Source: Neptunicoccus cionae
GTDB taxonomy: Bacteria > Pseudomonadota > Alphaproteobacteria > Rhodobacterales > Rhodobacteraceae
Assembly: GCF_002860325.1 (NCBI RefSeq)
Contig: NZ_PKOJ01000010.1
Coordinates: 54,978-118,977 of the forward strand
Direction of reading: 5' to 3'
Length of the DNA: 64,000 nucleotides
The notes below the pieces were generated by a model that was given only the letters and a program-made list of their open reading frames with translations, was not told the DNA's origin and searched no databases. Positions within the stretch are counted from its first letter, which is position 1; each line of letters starts with the position of its first letter. The position numbers and the translations under genes are program-made. This document shows positions 48,440-57,231 of the stretch, piece by piece.

Positions 48440-49419
48440 ACTGACACCTCCGCTGCTTTGACACATTCAATGAAATGTCCTTGTCCGGTGCTGACAAGTG
48501 GCACCGGATCGTTTGCACACTCCGGTCCGGCAATAGAGCAGCGATCACGAAAGGCGCAGCCCTGCATCGTGCCAATCAGTCCCGGCACACGTCCCGGAAT
48601 GGCAGGCAATTCACTGCCCCGCCGGGTGACGCCCGGAACCGGAATGGCAGCAAGCAACCCTTTGGTATAGGGGTGGCGCGGCGCGGCAAAGAGTTCCACG
48701 GCGGAAGCGCGTTCCGCAATCCGGCCGGCGTACATCACCGCGACATTGTCGGCGATGGCCGCGACCACGCCCAGATCATGGGTAATCAGCAAAAGCGACA
48801 GGCCAAGATCGGCTTGCAGTTCGCCCAGAAGCGTCAGGATCTGGGCCTGAATGGTCACGTCCAGCGCCGTCGTCGGCTCGTCCGCGATCAGCAAACCGGG
48901 CCGTCCCATCAGCGCCGAGGCGATCATGATACGCTGGCGTTGCCCGCCGGAAAACCCGTGCGGGTATTGTGTCAGCCGTGCTGCCGGATTGGCGATTCCC
49001 ACGCGGTCGAGCATCTCAATTGCGCGGGCGTCAGCTTCGCTCCGGCTCAATTTTTCGTGGCGCATGACGCCTTCGGTCAGTTGCCGCCCTATGGTAAGCG
49101 TCGGGTTCAGCGCGCTGGTCGGATCCTGAAAGATCATCGCCACATCGCGGCCACGCAGCTTTGCCAGTTTGGCGTCAGTCTTGGTACTAAGGTCCTGCCC
49201 CGCCATCTCGAAACGGTCGCTTGTAACCCTGGCATAGCGCGGTAGCAGCCCCATAATCGAAGTCGCCGTCAGTGATTTACCGCAACCCGACTCCCCCACT
49301 AGGCAGAGCGTCTCTCCCTTGGCTATCTGTAGATCTACACCCCGAACCGCGTTCAACATGCCTCTGTCGGTGGGGATCGACACCTTCAGATTGCGTATAT
49401 CAAGCATCATCTCGGTCAT
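48436..49419 (-). CDS. Oligopeptide-type ABC transporter ATP-binding protein (DppD-like)
   Basis: A 327-residue ATPase, partner of the DppF-like one. Walker A is GESGCGKSLT (about 38-47), the signature FSGGQRQRIMIASAL is at about 155-169, and Walker B LLIADEPTTALDV follows. A cysteine-containing C-terminal region (GCAFRDRCSIAGPEC) marks the peptide-transport subfamily. Its ATG overlaps the DppC-like stop by four bases. Confidence 0.93.
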   Translation of the reverse strand: MTEMMLDIRNLKVSIPTDRGMLNAVRGVDLQIAKGETLCLVGESGCGKSLTATSIMGLLPRYARVTSDRFEMAGQDLSTKTDAKLAKLRGRDVAMIFQDPTSALNPTLTIGRQLTEGVMRHEKLSRSEADARAIEMLDRVGIANPAARLTQYPHGFSGGQRQRIMIASALMGRPGLLIADEPTTALDVTIQAQILTLLGELQADLGLSLLLITHDLGVVAAIADNVAVMYAGRIAERASAVELFAAPRHPYTKGLLAAIPVPGVTRRGSELPAIPGRVPGLIGTMQGCAFRDRCSIAGPECANDPVPLVSTGQGHFIECVKAAEVSV

Positions 49420-50288
49420 TTGCGTGCAGGCCCCGTTATGTCGCGCATTCCGTCACCAAACAGGTTCACCGCGAGCACCAGCACACAAAGCGCCGATCCG
49501 GGCAGAGCGATCAGCCACGGATCAAACAGGATATTGTCACGGCCTTCGGAAATCATCAGTCCCCAGCTTGGTGTCGGCGGACGCACCCCGAGCCCGAGGA
49601 AGGACAAGGCCGCTTCCAGCAGGATCACGTTTGCAACCTCCAGCGACACGACGACAAGGATCGTGGCGCGCATGTTGGGCAAAATTTCACGGAACAGGAT
49701 AAGCGTCCGGCTGGCACCGATGGCCCGCAGGCCCATAATGAATTCCTGATGCCGCAGGCTTTGTGCGGCAGCGCGGGTGACGACTGCAAACCTGTCCCAC
49801 AAAAGCAGCCCCAGCACCGTTATCAGCGTCGTCAGGGATGCTCCGCCCAAAGCCACAGCCGCCAAAGCAACCAGCACGATAGGCAAAGACAAACGCGCTG
49901 TTGTGGCAAAGCTGATAACCATGTCGATCCAGCCGCCAAAATATCCTGCAATCAGGCCAAGCGTGATACCGATGACCCCGGACACAAGGATCACCCCCAG
50001 TCCGACACCCAACGAGACCCGCGCCCCGTAGATGAGGCGCGACAGGTAATCGCGTCCCAGATGATCGGTTCCAAGAAGATGTTCCGGCACCGAACGGTCA
50101 TGCCAGAAAGGGGGCAGCAGTCGCCGGGTCAGATCCTGTGCAATCGGGTCGTGGGGCGCAAGCAACGGCGCGAACACAGCAATGAGGATAATAATCGCCA
50201 GAAGTGTTCCTCCGATCAGGGTGCCTGTATTGCCGCGCATCTTGCGCCAGACCGTGGGGCGGGCGGTTTCCATATTGACGTCGGACAT
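49416..50288 (-). CDS. Oligopeptide-type ABC permease (DppC-like)
   Basis: A 290-residue permease with about six transmembrane segments. The N-terminal cytosolic tail precedes GTLIGGTLLAIIILIAVFAPLLAPHDP (about 22-48), then the family-typical HLLGTDHLGRDYLSRLIYGARVSL (about 74-97). Its ATG shares a base with the DppB-like stop. Forms the channel with DppB-like. Confidence 0.92.
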   Translation of the reverse strand: MSDVNMETARPTVWRKMRGNTGTLIGGTLLAIIILIAVFAPLLAPHDPIAQDLTRRLLPPFWHDRSVPEHLLGTDHLGRDYLSRLIYGARVSLGVGLGVILVSGVIGITLGLIAGYFGGWIDMVISFATTARLSLPIVLVALAAVALGGASLTTLITVLGLLLWDRFAVVTRAAAQSLRHQEFIMGLRAIGASRTLILFREILPNMRATILVVVSLEVANVILLEAALSFLGLGVRPPTPSWGLMISEGRDNILFDPWLIALPGSALCVLVLAVNLFGDGMRDITGPARK

Positions 50289-51208
50289 CAGGAGTTCCCT
50301 CTCAGGCGCGGATCCAGCACCGCGTTCAGGATATCGGCCAGCGTGGTCAGGACCACATAAAGCAGCGAAAGGATCAGGATGATTGCCTGTACCACCGGAA
50401 GGTCACTGCGCAGAAGGGATTCCCAAGCCAGTCGCCCCAGCCCGTTCAGCGCGAATACACTCTCAATCACGATGGAGCCTGACAAAAGCTGGCCCAGTTG
50501 CACCGCAGCCAGAGACACCAGTGGCAATACCGCATTGCGCAGGGCATGGCGCGAAATCACCAGATGCATCGGCAGTCCTTTGGCCCGCGCGGCCCGCACG
50601 TAATCCGTAGCCAACACATCGATCATGCCCGAACGCGTAATACGCATGAGTTCCGGGATAGCATAATAACTCAGCACGATGACCGGCAGGATGTAACCCT
50701 GCCATGTGTCCGCACCCGAAATCGGAACCCAGCCATACCAGACGCCAAAGACAACGATGGCCATCAAGCCCAACCAGAAACTCGGTATTGCCTGACCCGA
50801 AACGGCAATCACCAGCGCGAAGCGGTCAAGCCAGCCGTTCGGCCGGAGCGCCGCCGCGACACCTAAAGGCACCGCGATTACCAAGGCCACCAGAAATGAA
50901 ATGAAGCCGAGCGTCAGTGTGACGCCGACACGGTTGCCGATGATCTCGGTCACCGGCACATTGAAATAGATGCTCTGCCCCAGATTGCCGGTCAGGGCAC
51001 TTCCGATCCAGTCAAGGTATTGAACGATCAAAGGCCGGTCAAAGCCATAGGCCACGCGGATCGCCTCGGCATCCTCGGCCCGGCCACCGGCTCCTGCGAT
51101 GGCAATCGCAGGGTCACCCGACACGAACATCAAGCCAAAGCTCAACGCCGAGACAGTCAGACAGACAAGAAGCGCCACAAGCAGACGTTTGGAAATGAAA
51201 GAGAGCAT
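50288..51208 (-). CDS. Oligopeptide-type ABC permease (DppB-like)
   Basis: A 306-residue permease. It begins MLSFISKRLLVALLVCLTVSALSFG, and the EAA-type loop is DYVRAARAKGLP (about 194-205). Six hydrophobic segments are visible. It follows the substrate-binding protein gene by 70 bases, across a strong hairpin (51226-51258). Confidence 0.92.
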   Translation of the reverse strand: MLSFISKRLLVALLVCLTVSALSFGLMFVSGDPAIAIAGAGGRAEDAEAIRVAYGFDRPLIVQYLDWIGSALTGNLGQSIYFNVPVTEIIGNRVGVTLTLGFISFLVALVIAVPLGVAAALRPNGWLDRFALVIAVSGQAIPSFWLGLMAIVVFGVWYGWVPISGADTWQGYILPVIVLSYYAIPELMRITRSGMIDVLATDYVRAARAKGLPMHLVISRHALRNAVLPLVSLAAVQLGQLLSGSIVIESVFALNGLGRLAWESLLRSDLPVVQAIILILSLLYVVLTTLADILNAVLDPRLRGNS

Positions 51209-51225
51209 AGGTCTTTCCGTTATTT

Positions 51226-51258
51226 GGGCCGGACGTCAGGGAGAAAACCGTCCGGCCC
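51226..51258 (-). other. Strong intercistronic hairpin between binding-protein and permease genes
   Basis: A perfect ten-base inverted repeat: GGGCCGGACG (51226-51235) and CGTCCGGCCC (51249-51258) with a 13-base loop. No T run follows on the minus strand. Such hairpins after the binding-protein gene often protect its mRNA and lower read-through into the permease genes, giving excess binding protein. Confidence 0.7.
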
Positions 51259-51278
51259 GTTACGTTGGCAGCGCCAGC

Positions 51279-52811
51279 TTACTTCCAGCTTGCAGCCCAC
51301 CAACGGGCAAACTCGTCAGGGTGCGGAGTGAAGTCCAGATCGTTGGACAGACCATAGTTGACGTTGAAATTGTACATCGGCATCCAATAGGCCTCTTCCG
51401 CAATCTTCTTGACCGCCATGGAATAGTTCTCTGAACGCACATCGCGGTCCGATGCCGTGTCGGCCTCGGTCAGCCATTCGGCCAGTTCAGCGTCCTGCAC
51501 AAGGTCATCCGCGCCGCCGCCAAAGAAGTTGGACAGGATAAACGCGGTGTCACCGATGCCGTAGCTGCCCCAGTTCGAGAAGAACGCCGGAAGTTCTTTG
51601 GCACGCCATTTGCCGATACCGGAAGAATACTGCTGCTCGTTCAGCTCCAGCGTGACACCGACTTTGGCGAGATCAGCGGCCACAGCTTCGGCTGTCGGGC
51701 GCGGCATGGCAGCAAAGACCATCTCCATCGTGAAGCCGTCTTCATAACCGGCTTCCGCCAGCAACGCCTTGGCTTTTTCGGGGTCGTAGTCATAGGCCGC
51801 TACATCCTGTTCGCAGCCGAACTGCGCAGGATTGCACGGGGTGTTCAGCACCTTGGACGCGCCACCGGCAAAGGCGTCAACGATCGCGCCACGGTTTGTG
51901 GCGTGGATCAAAGCCTGACGGACACGTTTGTCGGCAATCGGCGTGTCTCCGGCCATCGCCTCGGGCGCAAAGCCAACATAACCGATGCGCATGATTGGCG
52001 CGCTGATGATCTGCACACGGCTCTCAAGCTTCGCCGCCTGATCCGGTGGAATGCGCCAGATCCAGTCCAGCGAACCGGACATCAACTCGGCGTATTGTGT
52101 GTTCATCTCGGGGATGGTGCGGACAGAAATCTTGTCGATGGTAGCGCCGGATTTAGGGCTGCCTTCGTAGTGATCCTCGAACCGTTCCATTTCATACCGG
52201 ATGCCCGGTTCCTGACTGATCAGCTTGTAGGGGCCGGTTCCGATCGGAGTGGCAGACATACCGGCGGACCCGTTCTCTGCAAAGAAGGCGTGCGGATAGA
52301 TCGGTAGCGCATCAGCCAGCATCTCGATCGCACCGGCAAAGGGTTTGGACATGTTGATGCGGACCTTATAGTCGTCCAGCTTCTCGACGCTGTCGATCCA
52401 GTCAACCGAGATCGAATAGCGGGTACCGTATTCCGGTGTGATCACTGTGTTGAGCGTTTCAACCACATCATCGGCGGTAAAGTCGGCGCCATTGTGGAAC
52501 TTGACACCTTGGCGGAGGACAAATTCCATTGTCAGCGGGCCGGTGAATTCCCAAGATTCAGCCAGAGCTGGAACGATCTCTCCGGTGTCGAGGTTCTTGT
52601 AGAGCAACCCGTCATAGATGTGCCGTGCAAGGATCAGACCCTGACGCCCGGCGATCTTGTAGGTATCGAGCGGCTCCGGTTCGGCAGCGAAAGCTACGTT
52701 GAGCGCGTTGGAGGCCTTATCGGCAAGGACCGGTGTGCCAAGTGTCAGCGCTGTGCTGGCAGCAAGGGCGGCCATTACAGTGAGGCCTTTTAGGGTAAAT
52801 GTCTGTGTCAT
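51279..52811 (-). CDS. Family 5 extracellular solute-binding protein (dipeptide/oligopeptide type)
   Basis: A 510-residue periplasmic binding protein with a signal peptide (about 1-31, ending LGTPVLA). The mature part shows the SBP_bac_5 pattern: PEPLDTYKI early, then ADDVVETLNTVI (about 113-124), VRQALIHATNR (about 288-298) and a late FARWWAASWK. These proteins bind peptides, opines, nickel or other solutes. It captures substrate for the DppBCDF-like importer. Ligand unknown. Confidence 0.92.
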   Translation of the reverse strand: MTQTFTLKGLTVMAALAASTALTLGTPVLADKASNALNVAFAAEPEPLDTYKIAGRQGLILARHIYDGLLYKNLDTGEIVPALAESWEFTGPLTMEFVLRQGVKFHNGADFTADDVVETLNTVITPEYGTRYSISVDWIDSVEKLDDYKVRINMSKPFAGAIEMLADALPIYPHAFFAENGSAGMSATPIGTGPYKLISQEPGIRYEMERFEDHYEGSPKSGATIDKISVRTIPEMNTQYAELMSGSLDWIWRIPPDQAAKLESRVQIISAPIMRIGYVGFAPEAMAGDTPIADKRVRQALIHATNRGAIVDAFAGGASKVLNTPCNPAQFGCEQDVAAYDYDPEKAKALLAEAGYEDGFTMEMVFAAMPRPTAEAVAADLAKVGVTLELNEQQYSSGIGKWRAKELPAFFSNWGSYGIGDTAFILSNFFGGGADDLVQDAELAEWLTEADTASDRDVRSENYSMAVKKIAEEAYWMPMYNFNVNYGLSNDLDFTPHPDEFARWWAASWK

Positions 52812-52865
52812 GTATCTCTCTGTCGGTTGAGTGAAGGGGAGGTGATTTACGCCGGTTTTCCGGTT

Positions 52866-53480
52866 CTAAGCGGGCTGTTTTGCACCCCGCGCTATTTCGG
52901 CCAGTGTTTCGCCCGCACGCAGTCGTTCAAGGATCGTGACCTCTTCCTCCTGCATTTTACGGGCGCGTTCGACGTGGGCTGCGGCCTGATCCTTGTCCAG
53001 TACGGCAACCCCGTTTTCGTCAGCCAGAATGATATCGCCGGGCCGGACAGAGACGCCACCACACCCCACGGTCACGTTGAAATCGCCGCCAAGCCCGCGC
53101 GGCTTGGTGGTGATCGGTGACCGCCCGCGGCACCAGACTGGAAAGTCTTCTTGTTCAATGGCGGAGCGGTCGGTGACAAAACCGTCGATCACCGCCCCCA
53201 CTACGCCGCGTGCTTTGGCGGCTGCCGTTGTTACGGCGCCCCAGCAGGCGTGACGAAGATCGCCGCAACGGTCAATGACGATGACTTGCCCGGGTTTTGC
53301 GACGGACAGTGCCTCGGTCAGCATCGCGCCGTCATCGCCAAGCATCCGCACAGTCAAGGCGGGTCCAAAGACAGCCCGACCTGGCAACAGCCCCTGCAGC
53401 GCAGGCGACATAAAGCCGGATTCAAGGAAATGGCCCAGCGTTGCTGTTTCGATGTCCGAAAGGTCGATTTGAGATGTCAT
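52866..53480 (-). CDS. RraA-like protein lacking the canonical aldolase Arg-Asp pair
   Basis: A 204-residue protein of the RraA/demethylmenaquinone-methyltransferase-like family, related to 4-hydroxy-4-methyl-2-oxoglutarate aldolases. The core DRCGDLRHACWGAV (about 71-84) and ARGVVGAVIDGFVTDRSAI (about 90-108) is family-like, but where aldolases have DG-x-x-RD this one reads DGFVTD, with T103 in place of arginine. Aldolase activity is therefore doubtful. It sits between the RidA gene (107-base gap) and the solute-binding protein gene. Confidence 0.83.
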   Translation of the reverse strand: MTSQIDLSDIETATLGHFLESGFMSPALQGLLPGRAVFGPALTVRMLGDDGAMLTEALSVAKPGQVIVIDRCGDLRHACWGAVTTAAAKARGVVGAVIDGFVTDRSAIEQEDFPVWCRGRSPITTKPRGLGGDFNVTVGCGGVSVRPGDIILADENGVAVLDKDQAAAHVERARKMQEEEVTILERLRAGETLAEIARGAKQPA

Positions 53481-53587
53481 GCCCTGTCCTGTCGCCTGAT
53501 TTGTGGGAAAAGGATGGCGGTGAGACAGCCGGTGGGTCAAATAGCCGGAGGTTATGGCAAGCATAACCTCCGGCACGAACGGGGCGT

Positions 53588-53932
53588 TCAGACCGCCGCT
53601 GTAATGATGAATTCCACCTTGTACTCCGGCGTGGCCAACTTGGCTTCACCACAAGCACGCGCTGCCGGATTGGCAGGATCGATCCACTCGTCGTAGACCG
53701 TGTTCATTCCCTCGAAATCGGCCATATCAGCAAGCCAGATGATGACTTGCAACAGCTTTGATTTATCACTGCCTACTTCCGCAAGCAGGCGGTCGATGGC
53801 GTCCAGACAATCCTGGGTCTGGGTGGCGATATCGGCACCGGCAGTGCCGACCTGACCGGCAAGGTAAACGGTGTGGTTGTGAACGACGGCCTGACTCATA
53901 CGTGGGCCGGTGTGAAAACGGGTGATGCTCAT
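53588..53932 (-). CDS. RidA family enamine/imine deaminase
   Basis: A 114-residue Rid protein. RidA enzymes hydrolyse reactive 2-aminoacrylate-type enamines/imines produced by PLP enzymes. The conserved arginine is present in PAARACG (R92) and the C-terminal acidic position in YKVEFII (E107). It is the first gene of the leftward importer operon and divergent from the LysR gene. It may clear imine intermediates from the imported nitrogen compound. Confidence 0.88.
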   Translation of the reverse strand: MSITRFHTGPRMSQAVVHNHTVYLAGQVGTAGADIATQTQDCLDAIDRLLAEVGSDKSKLLQVIIWLADMADFEGMNTVYDEWIDPANPAARACGEAKLATPEYKVEFIITAAV

Positions 53933-54056
53933 GTTTTTTGCTTTCTGATGAAATGAGCGGCAAGTTTATACTAACGCAGGCAATGGGCACAGATGCGCCC
54001 CATAGCCTGAACCCATTTCAAGTATTGGCGTTGACTATGCTGGGATTGGTGAAAAT

Positions 54057-54066
54057 AGGGTACCCT
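54057..54066. promoter_or_regulatory. Ten-base palindrome in the RidA/LysR divergent region
   Basis: AGGGTACCCT, a perfect palindrome, lies 34 bases before the LysR start codon and 125 bases from the RidA start. A TTGACT at 54031-54036 could be the -35 box of the LysR gene, placing the palindrome near its -10. Possible operator; no classical T-N11-A LysR box was confirmed. Confidence 0.3.
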
Positions 54067-54099
54067 CAGACAACCCTAACATGAAAACGAATCGCCCGT

Positions 54100-55032
54100 A
54101 TGAACATCCAAACGCAATCCGACCTGAACTGGAACCTGCTGCGCATGTTCTACATGATTGCGAAAGAGCAAAGCATTACCAAGGCCGCGAACCGGCTTGG
54201 CCTGAGCCAGCCGTCTGTCAGCAACGCGCTGCAAAAGCTCGAAGCCCAGCTCGGTTGCCAGTTGGTCTTTCGCGACAGCCGCCACTTTGAATTGACAACC
54301 CGCGGCGACAAAATCTTTCAGGAATGCCGCGACATCTTTCACAGTGCCGAACGGATCAATCTTCTGGTCCGTGATGCCGAAGAAGAGGAACGCGGGCAGG
54401 TCCGGTATCAGATCATCAGCAATCTGGTGTCTCCGATGATGGACGAGTTATTGCGGCTTTACCATCAGCGGTATCCGTCAGTGGCCTTTCAAAGCGAGGT
54501 CCAGAACAGCCAAGCGATCGTCCGCTCGATCCAGCAGGGGCGCGCAACGATCGGTTTCTGCCTGCTGGCCAAGCCCCTGGTCAACCTGCCTTCGATACGA
54601 TTGTTCCGGGAAGAATTTTATGTGTTCTGCGGCGCCGAGCATCCGCTGTTCGGGCAGGAAAGCGTCGCGCTGCGTGATCTGCAACGCGAACCCTTCATCA
54701 GCTTTGCTTGCGCCACCGAAGGAATGGGGCTGGAGCCGATGTCGGTTTTGCGCGAAGGGACACGGCTGGGCAATCGCATCAACGGGTTGAGCACCAACAT
54801 CGAAGAAGTGCGGCGCATGATCGTGGCCGGAATGGGCATTGGTATCCTGCCGCTGATGACCGCGCAGGATGACATTAGGCGCGGCGACCTGTGGCCGATC
54901 AAAATTACCGACGAAACGATAGGGGCGGATGTGTATCTGGTTCACGCCCCGAGAGAGAAACTATCGCCCTCGGAGCAGAAATTCGTGGATATCGCGCAAG
55001 AGCTTCTGGCGTTTTACCCCGATATGGTGTGA
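54100..55032 (+). CDS. LysR family transcriptional regulator
   Basis: A 310-residue LysR-type regulator. The N-terminal winged helix is MFYMIAKEQSITKAANRLGL, then SQPSVSNALQKLEAQLG (about residues 17-53), followed by an effector-binding domain of two alpha/beta lobes (about 92-300). It stands between two leftward operons: divergent from RidA-RraA-ABC and convergent with the ornithine-cyclodeaminase-like gene, whose 3' end it overlaps by 19 bases. Control of the adjacent importer operon is inferred from the divergent layout. Confidence 0.92.
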   Translation: MNIQTQSDLNWNLLRMFYMIAKEQSITKAANRLGLSQPSVSNALQKLEAQLGCQLVFRDSRHFELTTRGDKIFQECRDIFHSAERINLLVRDAEEEERGQVRYQIISNLVSPMMDELLRLYHQRYPSVAFQSEVQNSQAIVRSIQQGRATIGFCLLAKPLVNLPSIRLFREEFYVFCGAEHPLFGQESVALRDLQREPFISFACATEGMGLEPMSVLREGTRLGNRINGLSTNIEEVRRMIVAGMGIGILPLMTAQDDIRRGDLWPIKITDETIGADVYLVHAPREKLSPSEQKFVDIAQELLAFYPDMV

Positions 55033-55961
55033 TCTCGCGCCATATTGGCTGCCGCCAGATCCTGAAGCGCCATGCCGGCGGATTTGAAAACGGTGCGCGC
55101 GGTGTCATCGCTGCGCCCTGAATGGTCACCACGGCAGAGTTCCGCCAGATCAGCGCGGATGTGGTCCGCTGTGATCTGTCCCGCTTCAAGCGGTGCGGCA
55201 AGATCGCCCGCCAAGGACGCCCCTGCCCGCAGATCGACGAAAACTTCTGCCTGCTTGATCGCCTGATCGTCGCTTTCGCGCATGTCGCCCTTGAATGCAC
55301 CGATCAAATCAAGGTGGCTGCCTGCTTTGAGCCATTCTCCATGAATGATGGGCCTTGTCGAAGCTGTGACGGTACTGATCACATCCGCTTCGCGACAGGC
55401 CGTTTCAAGATCGCTCACCGGTTGGGCGGGTAAGCCCTGCTTTCTTAGCGCGGCGGCCACAGTCGCTGCCTTTTCGCTGTTCCGGCCCCAGATTGACACC
55501 GAAGTATAGGACCGCACTGCACTATGCGCCGCCGCGACAGCAAGCGAAAGCTGCCCGGTGCCGACAACCAGCAAATTGCGGGCATCCTTGCGCGCAAGGA
55601 CATCTGCCGCCAGTGCCGAGGCTGCTGCTGTGCGCCGCGCGGTCAAAGCATCACCATCCAGAGCCGCCTGCATCTGTCCGTTCTCGCCGTCAAACAGCAG
55701 ATAGCCCGCGTTGATCGTCGGGAGGCCCTTGGCAGCGTTCTCGGGGAAAAAGGTTACCACTTTAACACCGATGCTTTCGCCCGGAACCCAGGCAGGCATG
55801 ATCAGAAGCGATGCTTCGCTACCGTCGGGCTGCTTTATTGTCAGTACCTGCCGGTCCGGCGCCTGCACCGGCTTGCCGCTATACCATTCACGCAACTGCC
55901 CGATCAGATCCGGCCAGTCCAGCGCGGCTTCAAGCGCCTCATGTCCGATCAGAGTGCTCAT
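55014..55961 (-). CDS. Ornithine cyclodeaminase family protein (pyrroline/piperideine-2-carboxylate reductase-like)
   Basis: A 315-residue OCD/mu-crystallin-fold protein that binds NAD(P) through LLVVGTGQLSLAVAAAHS (about 129-146, a Rossmann glycine motif). ALDGDALTARRTAAASALAA (about 99-118) is the family substrate-site segment. The family includes ornithine cyclodeaminase, alanine dehydrogenase and delta-1-pyrroline-2-carboxylate reductase. Its ATG overlaps the amidohydrolase stop by four bases. In this context a reductase acting on a cyclic imino acid is a reasonable guess. Confidence 0.82.
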   Translation of the reverse strand: MSTLIGHEALEAALDWPDLIGQLREWYSGKPVQAPDRQVLTIKQPDGSEASLLIMPAWVPGESIGVKVVTFFPENAAKGLPTINAGYLLFDGENGQMQAALDGDALTARRTAAASALAADVLARKDARNLLVVGTGQLSLAVAAAHSAVRSYTSVSIWGRNSEKAATVAAALRKQGLPAQPVSDLETACREADVISTVTASTRPIIHGEWLKAGSHLDLIGAFKGDMRESDDQAIKQAEVFVDLRAGASLAGDLAAPLEAGQITADHIRADLAELCRGDHSGRSDDTARTVFKSAGMALQDLAAANMARDHTISG

Positions 55962-57202
55962 CGATCCGCCCGTTTGGTCACTGCATGCAGCAGAATGTTA
56001 AGCCCGGCAAGAAAGCTCTCGGGCGTGCAGTTTTCTTCGTTGTTGTGGGTAATACCGTTTTCGCAGGGCGCAAAGATCATTGCGGTCGGGCAGTGGGTGG
56101 CAAGAAAGTAAGCGTCGTGACCGGCCTGACTCTGGATATCGCGCCAGTTGAAGCCCATGCGGACCGCCTCGTCGCGGATGCCGTCGATCATCTCGTGGTC
56201 AAAGATGTCGCCGCCCCATTCCCATTCATCCTCGATCACCGCCTCGCAGCCACAACGCGCCGCGGATTCAAACAGCGCACGACGCATTTTCTCTGCCATG
56301 GCGCGGGTGGTAATCGGGTCGGGATGGCGCACATCACAGACCGCTTCGGCAGTATCGGACAAAATCCCCGGCTTGTTGGGCCATGCGGTCAGCCGCGCGG
56401 CCGTGGCCTTGCCGTCATGGACCGCGAAATCCCAACCGATGTCATCCACAGCGGTCAGCCAGCGAGCCCCCGCCGCCAGTGCATTCTTGCGCAGGTCCAT
56501 CGGTGTTGGACCGGTGTGCGAGGTCTGGCCCTTGAACGATGCCCGCATACCGCGCACCGGATAACCGCCAGTTACGATGCCGACCTGCCGCTTTTCCGCA
56601 TCCAGGATCGGCCCCTGTTCAATATGCAATTCGAAATAGGCGTCGATTTCGCCTGCCGTGCAAGCCCGTTCGCCCTTGTAACCGATCCGTTCCAGTTCAT
56701 CACCAAAGCGCGCGCCATCATCACCGATCAGGTCATGCACCCAGTCGATGTCATACTTCCCGACGAAACAGCCGGAGGCGACCATTGGCGGCGAGAACCG
56801 CGCGCCTTCCTCATTGGTCCAGTTCACCACCACAATGGGGCGTTTCGTGACATGGCCCGCATCGTTCAGGCTGCGGATCACTTCCAGCCCGGCCAGAACG
56901 CCTGCGATTCCGTCAAAGCGACCGCCGTTGATCTGGGTGTCAAGGTGGCTGCCGATCAGGATCGACGGCAGGTCGTTGTCCGTGCCGTCGCGGTGGCCGA
57001 AGATATTGCCGGCGGCATCCACTTCGACACGCAAACCCGCCTCTTCGCACCAGGACCGGAACAGATCGCGCATATCACGGTCGGCATCGCCAAGCGTCAG
57101 GCGCGACAGCCCGCCGGGGCGGCCTTTTCCAATCTCGCCAGAGGCTTCGATGGTGGACCAGAAACGGTCAAGATCGACACGGGTATCGGGGTTAAACGAC
57201 AT
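55958..57202 (-). CDS. AllC-like Zn-dependent amidohydrolase (allantoate/N-carbamoyl amino acid hydrolase family)
   Basis: A 414-residue M20-fold binuclear hydrolase. Metal ligands are visible as H86 and D88 in GSHLDTQ, D97 in GGRFDG, E131-E132 in NWTNEEGARF and a late H in TGPTPMDLR-linked and SQAGHDA segments (about H376). The family hydrolyses N-carbamoyl amino acids, allantoate or ureidoglycolate. The ATG at 57200-57202 has GAAAGAAGG upstream. It follows the DctM gene by 29 bases. Substrate unknown; a carbamoyl or amidino amino acid fits the neighbours. Confidence 0.85.
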   Translation of the reverse strand: MSFNPDTRVDLDRFWSTIEASGEIGKGRPGGLSRLTLGDADRDMRDLFRSWCEEAGLRVEVDAAGNIFGHRDGTDNDLPSILIGSHLDTQINGGRFDGIAGVLAGLEVIRSLNDAGHVTKRPIVVVNWTNEEGARFSPPMVASGCFVGKYDIDWVHDLIGDDGARFGDELERIGYKGERACTAGEIDAYFELHIEQGPILDAEKRQVGIVTGGYPVRGMRASFKGQTSHTGPTPMDLRKNALAAGARWLTAVDDIGWDFAVHDGKATAARLTAWPNKPGILSDTAEAVCDVRHPDPITTRAMAEKMRRALFESAARCGCEAVIEDEWEWGGDIFDHEMIDGIRDEAVRMGFNWRDIQSQAGHDAYFLATHCPTAMIFAPCENGITHNNEENCTPESFLAGLNILLHAVTKRADR

Positions 57203-57231
57203 GGAAACCTTCTTTCTTTCGAGGGTCGGGA

